The notes beneath the pieces were generated by a model, which saw nothing but the letters and a program-made list of their open reading frames with translations, was not told the DNA's origin and did no database searches. The position numbers and the translations under genes were made by a program. This document shows, in pieces, positions 1 to 7,690 of a DNA stretch of 15,952 nucleotides (its first letter is position 1; each line of letters begins with the position of its first letter). Source of the DNA: Armatimonadota bacterium (GTDB taxonomy: Bacteria > Armatimonadota > JAAZEB01); the NCBI GenBank assembly GCA_012841485.1, contig DUUU01000133.1, forward strand, positions 1 to 15,952, given 5' to 3'.

Positions 1-2
1 AA

Positions 3-28
3 GGCCTCCGCCAGGGATCCGGGAGGCC
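3..28 (-). terminator. Terminator-like hairpin after the ABC ATPase gene
   Basis: A perfect 7-bp inverted repeat (arms 3-9 and 22-28, 12-nt loop) lies about 108 nt downstream of the ABC ATPase stop codon. Read on the minus strand, the stem is followed by TT and then the window ends, so a T-run cannot be judged. The rest of 29-136 shows nothing recognisable. It could be a chance GC-rich stem. Confidence 0.25.
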
Positions 29-136
29 ACTCCCCACTGCCACCCATGGTCTCCTCCCTGATCAGCACGGACTCGCGGGGTCACCAAGCGCTTATACCCA
101 CTTTTCCTCTGAATGAAATGACCCTGTCTTTCCGGA

Positions 137-1321
137 TCAATTCGCGTCGCGCGCAGTCCCCTCATCGAAGATTCCGCGCTCTGTCTCTTTGTCAAACAGG
201 TGCGTCTTTTTCATGTCGAGGACCAGGTCAACCGGCGCGCCATCCACGGCCCGGGTCTCTGCGTCCACCTCGGCCACCAGGAAGTGCTGCCCACTGGTGA
301 GGTAGAGCGTGACGACAGAGCCCATCGGCTCGGAGACATCCACGTTGCAGCGGATCATATTGTCGGCCGTAGCTGGCACCAGGCTCTTATACTTGTCATA
401 GATGTGCTGCGGGCGCACGCCGAAGATCACCTCTTTGCCGATGTAGGCCTCGATCTTCGGGCTCGACTTCACCATGCTATCGGGAAACCGCACCCGGAAG
501 CTGCCCGCGTTGACGTACACCCCGCCGGCCTCGCCTTCGAGTACCGACGGAATGAAGTTCATTGCCGGGCTGCCGATGAACCCAGCAACAAAGAGGTTCG
601 CGGGTTCGTTGAATAGCTTCAACGGCGTGTCCACCTGCTGGACCACGCCATCCTTCATCACGGCGATGCGCTCGCCCATCGTCATCGCCTCGACCTGATC
701 GTGCGTGACGTAGATGCTGGTGATGCCGAGCTGGCGGTGGAGCTTGATCAGCTCTGCACGCGTCTGCACGCGCAGCTTGGCATCGAGGTTGGAGAGGGGC
801 TCATCCATCAGGAAGACTTTAGGTTCGCGGACAATGGCGCGGCCCAGGGCAACACGCTGGCGCTGGCCACCCGAAAGCTGCTTCGGCTTGCGGTCCAGCA
901 GTTGACTCAGCCCAAGCATCTCCGCGACCGTCTCCACACGCTTGCGGATCTGATCCGAGGTGGCGCGCGTCTCGGCCCGCCGGGTGAGCCGCCCAATCGT
1001 GCCCGGCAGCATGCGCAGCCGCAGTCCGAACGCCATATTATCGAAAACGCTCATATGCGGGTAGAGAGCGTAGTTCTGGAACACCATGGCGATGTCGCGG
1101 TCCTTGGGAGAGACGTCGTTCACTACCCTGTCGCCAATCAGGATCTCTCCCTCCGTGATCTCCTCGAGACCCGCAACCATGCGCAGGGCCGTCGTCTTGC
1201 CGCATCCAGAGGGACCAACGAGCACCAGGAACTCCCTGTCCCGGATCTCGAGGTTCACATTGTTGACGGCTACGACGTTCTTGAACCGCTTGGTAACATT
1301 GCGCAGGGTAACTCCTGCCAT
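137..1321 (-). CDS. Sugar ABC importer ATPase, MalK/UgpC/MsmK type
   Basis: The 394-residue cytoplasmic ATPase should energise a carbohydrate ABC importer. Walker A GPSGCGKT is at residues 36-43, the Q-loop at Q82, the LSGGQ signature at 149-153, Walker B LMDEP at 171-175 and the switch histidine at H207. About 130 residues follow, matching the C-terminal regulatory OB-fold (TOBE/MalK-type) domain, including FGVRPQHI. The start is ATG 1321 because GAGGAGG (1331-1337) sits 9 nt upstream; a longer TTG start would place this Shine-Dalgarno site inside the gene. Compared with E. coli MalK there are about 15 extra residues near 104-121, between Q-loop and signature. No permease or solute-binding protein is adjacent in the window, so it may be a shared ATPase serving several importers, as MsmX does in Bacillus. 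The substrate cannot be inferred. Confidence 0.95.
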   Translation of the reverse strand: MAGVTLRNVTKRFKNVVAVNNVNLEIRDREFLVLVGPSGCGKTTALRMVAGLEEITEGEILIGDRVVNDVSPKDRDIAMVFQNYALYPHMSVFDNMAFGLRLRMLPGTIGRLTRRAETRATSDQIRKRVETVAEMLGLSQLLDRKPKQLSGGQRQRVALGRAIVREPKVFLMDEPLSNLDAKLRVQTRAELIKLHRQLGITSIYVTHDQVEAMTMGERIAVMKDGVVQQVDTPLKLFNEPANLFVAGFIGSPAMNFIPSVLEGEAGGVYVNAGSFRVRFPDSMVKSSPKIEAYIGKEVIFGVRPQHIYDKYKSLVPATADNMIRCNVDVSEPMGSVVTLYLTSGQHFLVAEVDAETRAVDGAPVDLVLDMKKTHLFDKETERGIFDEGTARDAN

Positions 1322-1502
1322 CAGTGATAGCCTCCTCAAAGACGCCGCGCGGGGATCCCGTCACGGCATACCGCAGATCGCTCTAGACATCCATCCTCGC
1401 GCACCACAAGCAGCCGCAAACGCAGGAACCTCTCAAGATGAAAGGACGAGGGGCTCTTCCCTGCCCGCGGTGCGAATCTGCCGGCGGCGATGCGCGGTAG
1501 GA

Positions 1503-1523
1503 GCGTGGCGCAATCCGCCACGC
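1503..1523 (-). promoter_or_regulatory. Hairpin/dyad at the start of the ABC ATPase leader
   Basis: A perfect 8-bp inverted repeat (arms 1503-1510 and 1516-1523, 5-nt centre) begins about 6 nt downstream of the predicted transcription start. It could be an mRNA 5' stem or a dyad operator for a repressor. The rest of the leader (1322-1502) has no convincing ORF or known riboswitch that I can see. Confidence 0.5.
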
Positions 1524-1535
1524 TTGCTCCGATGT

Positions 1536-1564
1536 ATTATATGAACGCCTGCGTCTTTTGTCAA
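1536..1564 (-). promoter_or_regulatory. Perfect-consensus sigma70 promoter for the ABC ATPase gene
   Basis: On the minus strand, TTGACA (1559-1564) and TATAAT (1536-1541) are both exact matches to the consensus and are separated by exactly 17 nt (1542-1558). Transcription should begin near 1529, giving a leader of about 208 nt before the ATG at 1321. Confidence 0.88.
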
Positions 1565-1590
1565 GGCGTTGGGAACGCAATCAGGGCAGC

Positions 1591-1610
1591 CCGGCCGCGG
1601 GAGCGGCCGG
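1591..1610 (-). terminator. Strong hairpin between the zinc-ribbon gene and the ABC ATPase promoter
   Basis: A perfect 8-bp all-GC stem (arms 1591-1598 and 1603-1610) has a 4-nt loop. The loop reads GGGA on the plus strand (GNRA type) and TCCC on the minus strand. It lies upstream of the ABC ATPase promoter and downstream of the zinc-ribbon gene, so it could end the cbiQ/zinc-ribbon transcript. There is no T-tract, so intrinsic termination is uncertain. Confidence 0.35.
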
Positions 1611-1700
1611 AGCTGGCCCGAAGGCTCCTCTTCTTGGGTAGGGCGGACCGGATCCAGGTGAGGTCCGGCTTCCCTGCGCCCCCCGGATCACCACTCGTGT

Positions 1701-1779
1701 GCCGGCTCCTTGCGGGGTGCCTCACACCTTCTGCCGGCGCGTGCGTCCGGGCGCGAGGACGGCGTGGCAAGGAGCCGGC
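1701..1779. repeat. 13-bp inverted repeat enclosing two small hairpins
   Basis: Perfect 13-bp arms (GCCGGCTCCTTGC, 1701-1713, and its complement 1767-1779) enclose 53 nt. Two smaller stems sit inside: GGTG/CACC (1716-1719/1725-1728) and CGTCC/GGACG (1744-1748/1757-1761). Folded, this would be a branched junction. It lies just after the zinc-ribbon stop codon at 1798. I do not recognise a known RNA family. A further 6-bp stem is at 1644-1649/1662-1667. Confidence 0.55.
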
Positions 1780-1797
1780 CAGACAGCCGCCCTGGTA

Positions 1798-2016
1798 TCA
1801 AGCAGCGGGAGAATGAGGCCCGAATAACATGCGCAGCAACCGGGCAGCAGTCGCGCGCAATCCAGCGGGAGGAGACTGCGCGGGCGAGACGGCAAGCCGC
1901 GCGTGACCGGTATGCTGGCATTCGGCCCGTGGCCACAGATACTCGCCGCATGCTCCGCAATACTCGCGAGCCACGGGGTTTCTCTCGCCACACTCCGGGC
2001 ATCTCATCACCTGCAT
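1798..2016 (-). CDS. Small zinc-ribbon protein
   Basis: The 72-residue protein has one four-cysteine zinc knuckle: C6-x2-C9 and C20-x2-C23, within CPECG and YCGACG, as in zinc-ribbon (DUF7577/zinc_ribbon_2-like) proteins. The remaining ~45 residues are Ala/Arg-rich and form no clear membrane segment. A textbook Shine-Dalgarno AAGGAGG (2025-2031) sits 8 nt before ATG 2016, which decides the start and argues strongly that the gene is real despite its size. It lies 74 nt downstream of the CbiQ-like gene on the same strand and is probably co-transcribed. The function is unknown: such ribbons bind zinc and often mediate protein or nucleic-acid contacts. A role in metal handling beside a metal-type ECF component is only inference from position. 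Confidence 0.82.
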   Translation of the reverse strand: MQVMRCPECGERNPVAREYCGACGEYLWPRAECQHTGHARLAVSPAQSPPAGLRATAARLLRMLFGPHSPAA

Positions 2017-2090
2017 GCCACCCACCTCCTTCCCTCGCACCCGAGGGCACACATCTAGTTCAGTGACGCCGCGCTCTGGCGAAGGTTCAT

Positions 2091-2864
2091 TCAGTATGCG
2101 CCACTGCCCATGCGCACAAAACCTGCCAGCAACGCCAGCCCAATCGCCAGATAGGCGAGTTGATGCCGCTCCAGGCGCGGCAGCCTCTCTCCCGGAAGCT
2201 CGCCCTGGTAGCCACGCAACAGCATGGCCTGATGGATCCTCACCCCACGTTCGTAGGCACGCAGAAAGGAGAGCGCGCCGGCAGCAGCGGCGCAGCGCAC
2301 GCTCTGCATCCCCCCTGCGTAACCCAGACGCATCGCCTGCGCGCGCACGACCGCTTGCGCCTCTTCCCTCAGCAGGAAGAGGTAGCGGTACATCAGCGAG
2401 GCCAGCTCCACCAGCGTCGCCGGCACACGCAGCCATCGCGCCGCGCTCAATAGGGATGCGGCCGAAACGCCCGCGGTCGATGCCAGCACCACGGCCACCA
2501 TCGCCAACACCCGCACGCCCGCGAGAGTTCCCTCGTGCAATCCGCCCTCAGTCACCGTGATGGCCCAGGGACCGACAGACAGCGACTCCAGCACCCTGCC
2601 TCCCGGCCAGCTCAACCGCGCTGCCGCGGCAGCCACCGCGAGGGCTCCGGGCAACGCCATGCGGCGAGCAAAGCGCCCCACAGAAAGCCCCGCCGCCAGG
2701 GAGGCCATCGTGGCGAACGCGGCAATCACCAGCACGACACTGGCGCTCCCCGACACGGCCACCGCCCCCAACGCGGCTCCCCCCAGCAACAGCCGCACGC
2801 GCGCGTCCATCGGGGGAAAGATGCGCGCCTCGTCCGTGCTTTCCTGTTGCGCCCCCACTCGCAT
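2091..2864 (-). CDS. cbiQ: ECF transporter T component, CbiQ/EcfT type
   Basis: The 257-residue, strongly hydrophobic inner-membrane protein should be the transmembrane coupling subunit of an energy-coupling-factor importer, linking the ATPases to a substrate-binding S component. The N-terminal MDARVRLLL (19-27) corresponds to the conserved D-P-R-x-K-L-L start of the family. The two arginine-containing coupling motifs appear as AMRLGY (177-182) and AMLLRGY (213-219), preceded by RAYERG, typical of CbiQ. ATG 2864 is preferred: AGGA lies about 7 nt upstream, while the internal Met19 has no Shine-Dalgarno site. No EcfA/CbiO ATPase or CbiM S component is in the window, so it is an orphan here. 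Cobalt is suggested by resemblance to CbiQ; another metal or vitamin is possible, and the symbol is given at family level. Confidence 0.85.
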   Translation of the reverse strand: MRVGAQQESTDEARIFPPMDARVRLLLGGAALGAVAVSGSASVVLVIAAFATMASLAAGLSVGRFARRMALPGALAVAAAAARLSWPGGRVLESLSVGPWAITVTEGGLHEGTLAGVRVLAMVAVVLASTAGVSAASLLSAARWLRVPATLVELASLMYRYLFLLREEAQAVVRAQAMRLGYAGGMQSVRCAAAAGALSFLRAYERGVRIHQAMLLRGYQGELPGERLPRLERHQLAYLAIGLALLAGFVRMGSGAY

Positions 2865-3322
2865 ACTCCCTTCCTGACCGGCACCTGGCCATCCTCACTC
2901 GTTCGTTCGGCGCCCACGCGCGGCATTCCCCTCCATGAGATGGCGCCAGGAGCTCGGGGCGCAGAGTGCCGGAGCGGGTCCAGCCCGGCGCCGACCGCTG
3001 CTCTGTGGCCCCACAGACGTGTCCACTCGGCGCGCGCTTCGCCCCGCGGGAGGAGTGGGCCCCCGGGCCGCGAACAAGAGAGGGTGAACTACGTGATGCC
3101 CATCGCAGCCATCGGAAGAACCCCGGTCGTAGACGCCTCCTCCCGCGCATCGTGCCGGTCGTCGCTCCGCGAATGCGGGTGCCCGGGCCTCCTTCGAGCC
3201 GGCGCTTGCCGCCATCCTCGCCTTCTTGGGCACAACGCCGATGGCTCCGACGGCTGGGAGCCCGCGGGCAAGAGCCAGCATCCTATAGGTCGGATAGAGA
3301 CGGGAAATCGGAGCCGATGTTG
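2865..3322. other. Divergent intergenic region between cbiQ and the glycosidase-like gene
   Basis: These 458 nt separate divergent genes and should hold both promoters. I find no convincing -35/-10 pair; TATAGG at 3284-3289 is a weak candidate -10 for the plus-strand gene. A nested inverted repeat (outer arms 2988-2994 and 3027-3033, 7 bp; inner CTGTGG/CCACAG at 3003-3008/3011-3016) may fold. I looked for cobalamin riboswitch landmarks upstream of cbiQ and did not find them. Open frames here have no domain-like content. Confidence 0.4.
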
Positions 3323-4225
3323 ATGGGGAAGAAGCGCAAGAAATGCTCGTCGCGAAAGCTGCTCGCGGTGCTGGCCGTGGCGCTGGCGCTCACCCTCTGC
3401 CCTTCCCCGATGGGGATCGAACCCCCTCCCCCGCCGCCCAAGCCAAAGCCGAAGCCGGTCGACGTGGTGATCCCGCTCCCGGATCCGCCGCCCGAGCGGA
3501 AATGGCACCCGCGTCACCAATCCAAGACGTGGCTGACGAAATATCGCGGGCGCATCTTTCGCACCACGCAGCTGCCGCGGTGCGAGCATGTGGAGATGCT
3601 CGTCACCTATCACCCGGCGCCGGGCGTCACGCGCGCCCAGGTGAAGCAGCGTACCGGGGCGATTGTCGTCTGCACCGGTTCGTACCACCATCCGCAGACG
3701 ATGGCTCTGGCGGACTACCTCCAGCGCGACGGCCGCGTGCTCATGGCCAGGCGCACCCAGCGGGGCATTCTCACGTCGGATACCACCAAGGTCGTGGATA
3801 TTCTGGACGAGATCATCCGGGGCAACGAGGTGAGCGCCCTTGCCCTGGGCTCGCGACTGGTGCCGTTCAAGCTGGATGGTTTCTCGGTCGCGTTCGCCAA
3901 CCGGCAGACCGACCGCATGGCAATCGGCATCACCAAAGGCTATATCTTTGTCGTTCAGGGGGTCTCCGACCTGTGGCGCCTAGGGCGCTTCTTTGAGGAG
4001 GTCCTCGGCTGCAGCAAGGCGATCAACGCCGATGGCGGGCATGTGGTCAAGGGTCGCGGCCCGGTCCATATCGCCTTCCGCTGGCGGAAGAGCCCGCCGG
4101 CGCAGCCGCAATCGGCGGGCAAGACGGAGACGCCTTCGCCGGAGAAGGCGCCTGCACCCGGAGCTCCCCAGCCCGCCGCCCCAGCGGCTTCTCATGCCGG
4201 ATCTGGCGCGGGACAATCGCGATGA
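3323..4225 (+). CDS. Secreted phosphodiester glycosidase-like (NAGPA/DUF2233) protein
   Basis: The 300-residue protein has a basic N-terminus and a hydrophobic stretch (about 12-28), consistent with a signal peptide or membrane anchor. A Pro/Lys-rich linker (33-58) and a Pro/Ala-rich C-terminal tail (256-300) flank the domain. The middle matches the phosphodiester glycosidase (NAGPA) fold: GAIVVCTGSYHHP (112-124), MAIGITKGYIFVVQG (199-213) and the late INADGGHVV (234-242), corresponding to the family's N-x-DGG motif. The family cleaves sugar phosphodiesters, e.g. the mannose-6-phosphate uncovering enzyme, and occurs in bacterial exopolysaccharide contexts. GGAG at 3310-3313 is 9 nt from ATG 3323 but only 3 nt from an in-frame ATG at 3317, so 3323 is preferred. 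Its stop overlaps the next gene's start (ATGA), implying translational coupling to the methyltransferase. The substrate is unknown. Confidence 0.82.
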   Translation: MGKKRKKCSSRKLLAVLAVALALTLCPSPMGIEPPPPPPKPKPKPVDVVIPLPDPPPERKWHPRHQSKTWLTKYRGRIFRTTQLPRCEHVEMLVTYHPAPGVTRAQVKQRTGAIVVCTGSYHHPQTMALADYLQRDGRVLMARRTQRGILTSDTTKVVDILDEIIRGNEVSALALGSRLVPFKLDGFSVAFANRQTDRMAIGITKGYIFVVQGVSDLWRLGRFFEEVLGCSKAINADGGHVVKGRGPVHIAFRWRKSPPAQPQSAGKTETPSPEKAPAPGAPQPAAPAASHAGSGAGQSR

Positions 4226-6717
4226 GCGAGGCGCCCCACCCCTACGATGCGTTTCTGGCAGGCTTCCTGGAGGCCACCTCCCAACTTGCCCTGGCTTTGC
4301 ATGACGAAGAGGCGGATCCGGACCGCCGCCGGGAAGAGGCGGCCGACAGGCTGCTTGGCGGGCTCTTCCTCCGCTTCGCCGGGGAGGCGCCCCGCGGGAT
4401 TCAACCGGAGCTGGCCCGGCTGGTACTGGGCGGCGGCGATGCCCCGGAATCGCCCGCGGCGGGGGCCGCGGCGTCGCTCCTCGATTCCCTCCTGAGCGGC
4501 TATCGCCTCCAAGTCGCAGAGCCGTGGCCGGGCCAGCACGCGCTCGCTGATGGGATACTCGCGCCGGACATCCTGGCGGCGGCACACGCCCTCACGCGCG
4601 CCGGCCGGCAGGAGGCCGGGGTCTTCTACACCCCTGTCGGTGAGGTCCGTCTGATGTGCCGCGAGGCGTTGCGCGCCCGTATGGCACCTGCTCTGGGCGT
4701 CCCCGACGATGACCTCTGCCTGCTCGGCGTTCTCTATGGCGAAGGAGCACGCGAGCCTTCCGCGCGGAGCGCCACGCTCCTCTTCCGCAAGCTGGCGCGC
4801 CTGCGGATCTGCGATCCGGCGGTCGGATGCGGCGCGCTCATCCTCGGCATGGCCCATGAGCTATCGCGCCTCCTCACCGCGCTGGGCCGTCTCGTGCCGC
4901 CCGAGAGCCGCGACCTCTTGCGAGAGGAGGGGCTGCCCGATCCCTTCTCTCCGCGGTCCATCCGGCGCCACATCGCTGCATCCACTCTCTTTGGCATCGA
5001 CCTGGACGCGGGCGCGCTGAATGTTGCCCGGCAGCGCCTTCTCCTCTTCACCCTCGCGGCCGGGGGCGAGCACGCGCCAGACGCCCGGCTCCTGGATGCT
5101 CTGCGCGCGCGTCTCCAGGAGGGAGACGGACTGGCGCCACCTGGCCAGGCAAGCGACCGTCTGGGGCAAGATGCGTCCTCCAATGAGACACCGGGATCCG
5201 CGCCCAGGCGCAGCCCCTGGTATGACCGCTTCCCTGAGGTCTTCACGGCGCCCGAGGGCGGCTTCGATATCGTCCTGAGCAACCCACCCTACGTGCGCCA
5301 GGAGCGTCTCAACGATAGGCGCAAGTCGGAAGCGCCCCGGGCCTGCCAGGCCCTGCTGCCCACGGAGTTCCGCTTCGACGGGAAGAGCGATCTCTATGCC
5401 TACTTCTTTCACCTGGGGCTCGGCCTCTTGCGAGAGGGAGGCGCGCTCTGCATCATCGCTTCCAACTCCTGGCTCGATGCCGGCTTCGGCGCGGCGCTGC
5501 GCCACCTGCTCCTGCGCCACAGCCGCATCCTCTCGATCACGGAGAGTGCTCGCAGAGGCACCTTCACCGATGCCCGCATCAACCCGGCCATTCTTCTGGC
5601 GCGCCGGCGCACTCCGGCGATGGATGAACCCGGTCCGGTCCGCTTCATCCGCATGCACCATGCCCTGGGAGAGCCCCGCTCCTTGGATGAGGTGGCCCTC
5701 CTGGCTGGCACCCGCCGGTTTCTCTCGGCTCCCGCCTTCCGGGTGGTTCCGGTGCTGCAAGACGTGCTGGCGGCGGAGGCCCGGGCAGACAGGATGGGAG
5801 TGAATTGGGGAGGGCGCTACTTGCGCGCCCCGAACCTCTTCTTCGAGATGCTGGAGGCATGCGGCACGCGCCTCTGCCACCTGGATGCCCTGGCCTGCGT
5901 ACGCTTTGGGATCAAGACGGGCGCCAACGGCTTCTTCTACCTGGAGAGCGTTCCGGGGGGCGCGCCCGGTGATCTCGGGCTGTTTCGAAACGGCCTGGGG
6001 GAAGAGCGGTTTCTGGAGAGACGCTTCCTCCGGCGGGCGTTGCGCTCTCCGCGCGCGCTGCGGGCACCGGAGCTCCTTCCGGACGACGCGGCTTCCTTCC
6101 TGCTGGTCTGCCCAGAAGACCCGGAAGCCCTGGCAGGAACGCGGGTCGCCGATTACGTGCGAGAGGGGGAGATCCGGTGGGGTATCGACCGCCGGCCCAG
6201 CGTGCGCGGCCGCCCGCGGTGGTACTCGGTTCCCCTGATCACTCCGCCGCCCGTGGTCCACCCCTTGATCGCGTTCGAGCGCGCCTGCGCCGCCATCAAT
6301 CCGATGGGTATTCTATGTGACGCCAACCTCGTGGGGATCTACCCACGTGAGGGGGTGGATCCCGCCCTACTGGCCGCGTGCCTGGCCAGCAGCCTGGGAG
6401 TGATGATGCGTGAACTCGTTGGGATCGCCAACCTGGGCCAGGGTGCGCTCAAGACAAATCCTGCCTACCTGGCACGCATGCTCGTTCCCGACCTCCGCCG
6501 GGCATCCCCGCGGGAACTCGCGGCGCTGAACAGCGCCTTCCGTGCAGCACGCCGCGTGCCCTTCCCCTCGCTGCTCGACGGCGAGCCGGCAGCGGTCTGG
6601 CGTGGCCTCGATGAGGCGGTACTGGCACTCCTCGGGCCCGGCGCGCCCGATGGGGCCCGCCTCCGTGCGGTGGCACGCGAGCTGGTAGGCGCGCGCCTGG
6701 CGAAAGCACGCGCATAG
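4222..6717 (+). CDS. Eco57I/PglX-like N6-adenine DNA methyltransferase
   Basis: The 831-residue protein should transfer a methyl group from S-adenosylmethionine to adenine N6 in a specific DNA sequence. YTP (136-138) precedes the catalytic domain. Motif I is DPAVGCG (198-204), a variant of DPAxGSG, and motif IV is NPPY (354-357). A downstream GxKTGANGFFYL segment (563-574) and RPRWYSVP (664-671) resemble TaqI/Eco57I-type target-recognition domains. The first ~110 residues are helical-looking and I see no nuclease motif (PD-ExK) in them. At 831 residues it is shorter than BREX PglX (about 1200) and near other type IIG-like enzymes. ATG 4222 overlaps the glycosidase-like stop codon by 4 nt. No cognate nuclease, BREX or other defence gene is in the window, so it looks like an orphan methyltransferase. 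Confidence 0.9.
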   Translation: MSEAPHPYDAFLAGFLEATSQLALALHDEEADPDRRREEAADRLLGGLFLRFAGEAPRGIQPELARLVLGGGDAPESPAAGAAASLLDSLLSGYRLQVAEPWPGQHALADGILAPDILAAAHALTRAGRQEAGVFYTPVGEVRLMCREALRARMAPALGVPDDDLCLLGVLYGEGAREPSARSATLLFRKLARLRICDPAVGCGALILGMAHELSRLLTALGRLVPPESRDLLREEGLPDPFSPRSIRRHIAASTLFGIDLDAGALNVARQRLLLFTLAAGGEHAPDARLLDALRARLQEGDGLAPPGQASDRLGQDASSNETPGSAPRRSPWYDRFPEVFTAPEGGFDIVLSNPPYVRQERLNDRRKSEAPRACQALLPTEFRFDGKSDLYAYFFHLGLGLLREGGALCIIASNSWLDAGFGAALRHLLLRHSRILSITESARRGTFTDARINPAILLARRRTPAMDEPGPVRFIRMHHALGEPRSLDEVALLAGTRRFLSAPAFRVVPVLQDVLAAEARADRMGVNWGGRYLRAPNLFFEMLEACGTRLCHLDALACVRFGIKTGANGFFYLESVPGGAPGDLGLFRNGLGEERFLERRFLRRALRSPRALRAPELLPDDAASFLLVCPEDPEALAGTRVADYVREGEIRWGIDRRPSVRGRPRWYSVPLITPPPVVHPLIAFERACAAINPMGILCDANLVGIYPREGVDPALLAACLASSLGVMMRELVGIANLGQGALKTNPAYLARMLVPDLRRASPRELAALNSAFRAARRVPFPSLLDGEPAAVWRGLDEAVLALLGPGAPDGARLRAVARELVGARLAKARA

Positions 6718-6719
6718 GG

Positions 6720-7121
6720 TCAAGCGCCCGGGCTCTCCGCGCTGGTCTCGGCAACTGCCTGCGCGAGCGTGGTGTAGATCGGCACCATCGGCGAGAGGCG
6801 CACCATCTCCAGAACACGGCGCACGGGCCCCGGTGGCGCGACGAGGACCAGCTTCCCATGTCGCTTCATCAAGGTGTGGTAGGCATGTAAGAGCAGGCTC
6901 ACGCCGCTGCTGTCCATGAAGGCAAGCCGGCCCAGATCAATGATCAGTGTGACGCTCCCCTGGCCGAGGGCACGTTCAATGGCCGATCGGGCTTCCCTCT
7001 CATTGCTGCGGTCCAGCTCTCCTGCCAGGGAGACGGTGATGAGACGCCCATTGCTGTGTCGTGGCAACGTCGAGACGGTCAGCAGTGGATCGGGTAACGC
7101 AACCGGCATCGTTTCGGCCAT
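6720..7121 (-). CDS. STAS-domain protein, anti-sigma factor antagonist type
   Basis: The 133-residue cytoplasmic protein is a single STAS domain (about 15-125). Landmarks are VSLAGELDRSN (30-40), the strand LIIDLGRLAFMD (59-70) and the phospho-acceptor loop DSSG (70-73), in which Ser71 or Ser72 corresponds to SpoIIAA Ser58. Such proteins bind an anti-sigma or switch kinase and are inactivated by phosphorylation. The start is ATG 7121, with AAGGAGG (7131-7137) 9 nt upstream; a longer frame reaching 7187 would place this Shine-Dalgarno site inside the gene. Its stop is 2 nt from the convergent methyltransferase stop. No partner kinase, phosphatase or sigma factor is nearby, so the pathway (general stress, adhesion or signalling) cannot be named. 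Confidence 0.9.
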   Translation of the reverse strand: MAETMPVALPDPLLTVSTLPRHSNGRLITVSLAGELDRSNEREARSAIERALGQGSVTLIIDLGRLAFMDSSGVSLLLHAYHTLMKRHGKLVLVAPPGPVRRVLEMVRLSPMVPIYTTLAQAVAETSAESPGA

Positions 7122-7604
7122 GGACCCCCCCCTCCTTGAGTGGCATCTCCCGCTTGGCTGTGGTCGCCCCGCCAGCGAGTGAGACATCCATCATCGTGGC
7201 CGGCTTCGCTCCCGCAAGGCTATCCACAACCTCGGATCGTGTGTGACGGTCGCGGGGCCGCCTCCCCACCATCCGCAACCGCACACGCTCACCCATGCCA
7301 CTCCGCGCTCCTCCGAGAATCTGAACCCCGGGGCTGAATCCGCCCGTCCGGGCCACGGCAAAGCGCAGCAGAGACGTTCGCCGGGCACGGAGCGTCCGAC
7401 ACCGGCGGAGGCTCCCGGGGCAGCAAGATGGAACGGGCAACCGCGCTGATTCTACCCCCGCACGGCAGCCCCTAAACGCGAAGGGCCACGGCGAGAAGGG
7501 CGCACGGCCCGGATGATACCGCGCCTGCGAGCCCTGGAGTCTTGCTTGCGAGCTGATACTCCTGGCATCCACCAAACCGGGGGGCGCCACTCCCCAGACA
7601 GCAA

Positions 7605-7639
7605 GCGGCACCGCGCGCGTGAATTGCGCGCGGTGCCGC
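7605..7639 (-). terminator. 14-bp GC-rich hairpin
   Basis: Perfect 14-bp arms (7605-7618 and 7626-7639) flank a 7-nt AT-rich loop, making this the strongest hairpin I found in the window. On the minus strand the stem is followed by TTGCTGTCTG, only a weak T-run. It lies about 165 nt after the prepilin-like stop, so it is a plausible terminator or 3'-end stabiliser. Confidence 0.55.
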
Positions 7640-7690
7640 ATCCTCCCTGTCTCCCGGGCCGGCGTGGCGTGCCTGGGAAACGGCTGCCCC

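Noticed and set aside
2865..3322. Cobalamin riboswitch upstream of cbiQ
   Set aside because: Neither the GCCACTG-type B12 box nor the other conserved core segments could be found on the minus strand.
4861..6261. A 466-residue open frame antisense to the methyltransferase
   Set aside because: It shows no recognisable motifs and lies fully inside a gene with clear catalytic motifs. Long antisense frames are expected at this GC content.
4222..6717. BREX system, with the methyltransferase as PglX
   Set aside because: The protein is clearly shorter than typical PglX. None of brxA, brxB, brxC, pglZ or brxL is in the window; the phosphatase-superfamily gene at 12787 lacks PglZ features and is far away on the other strand.
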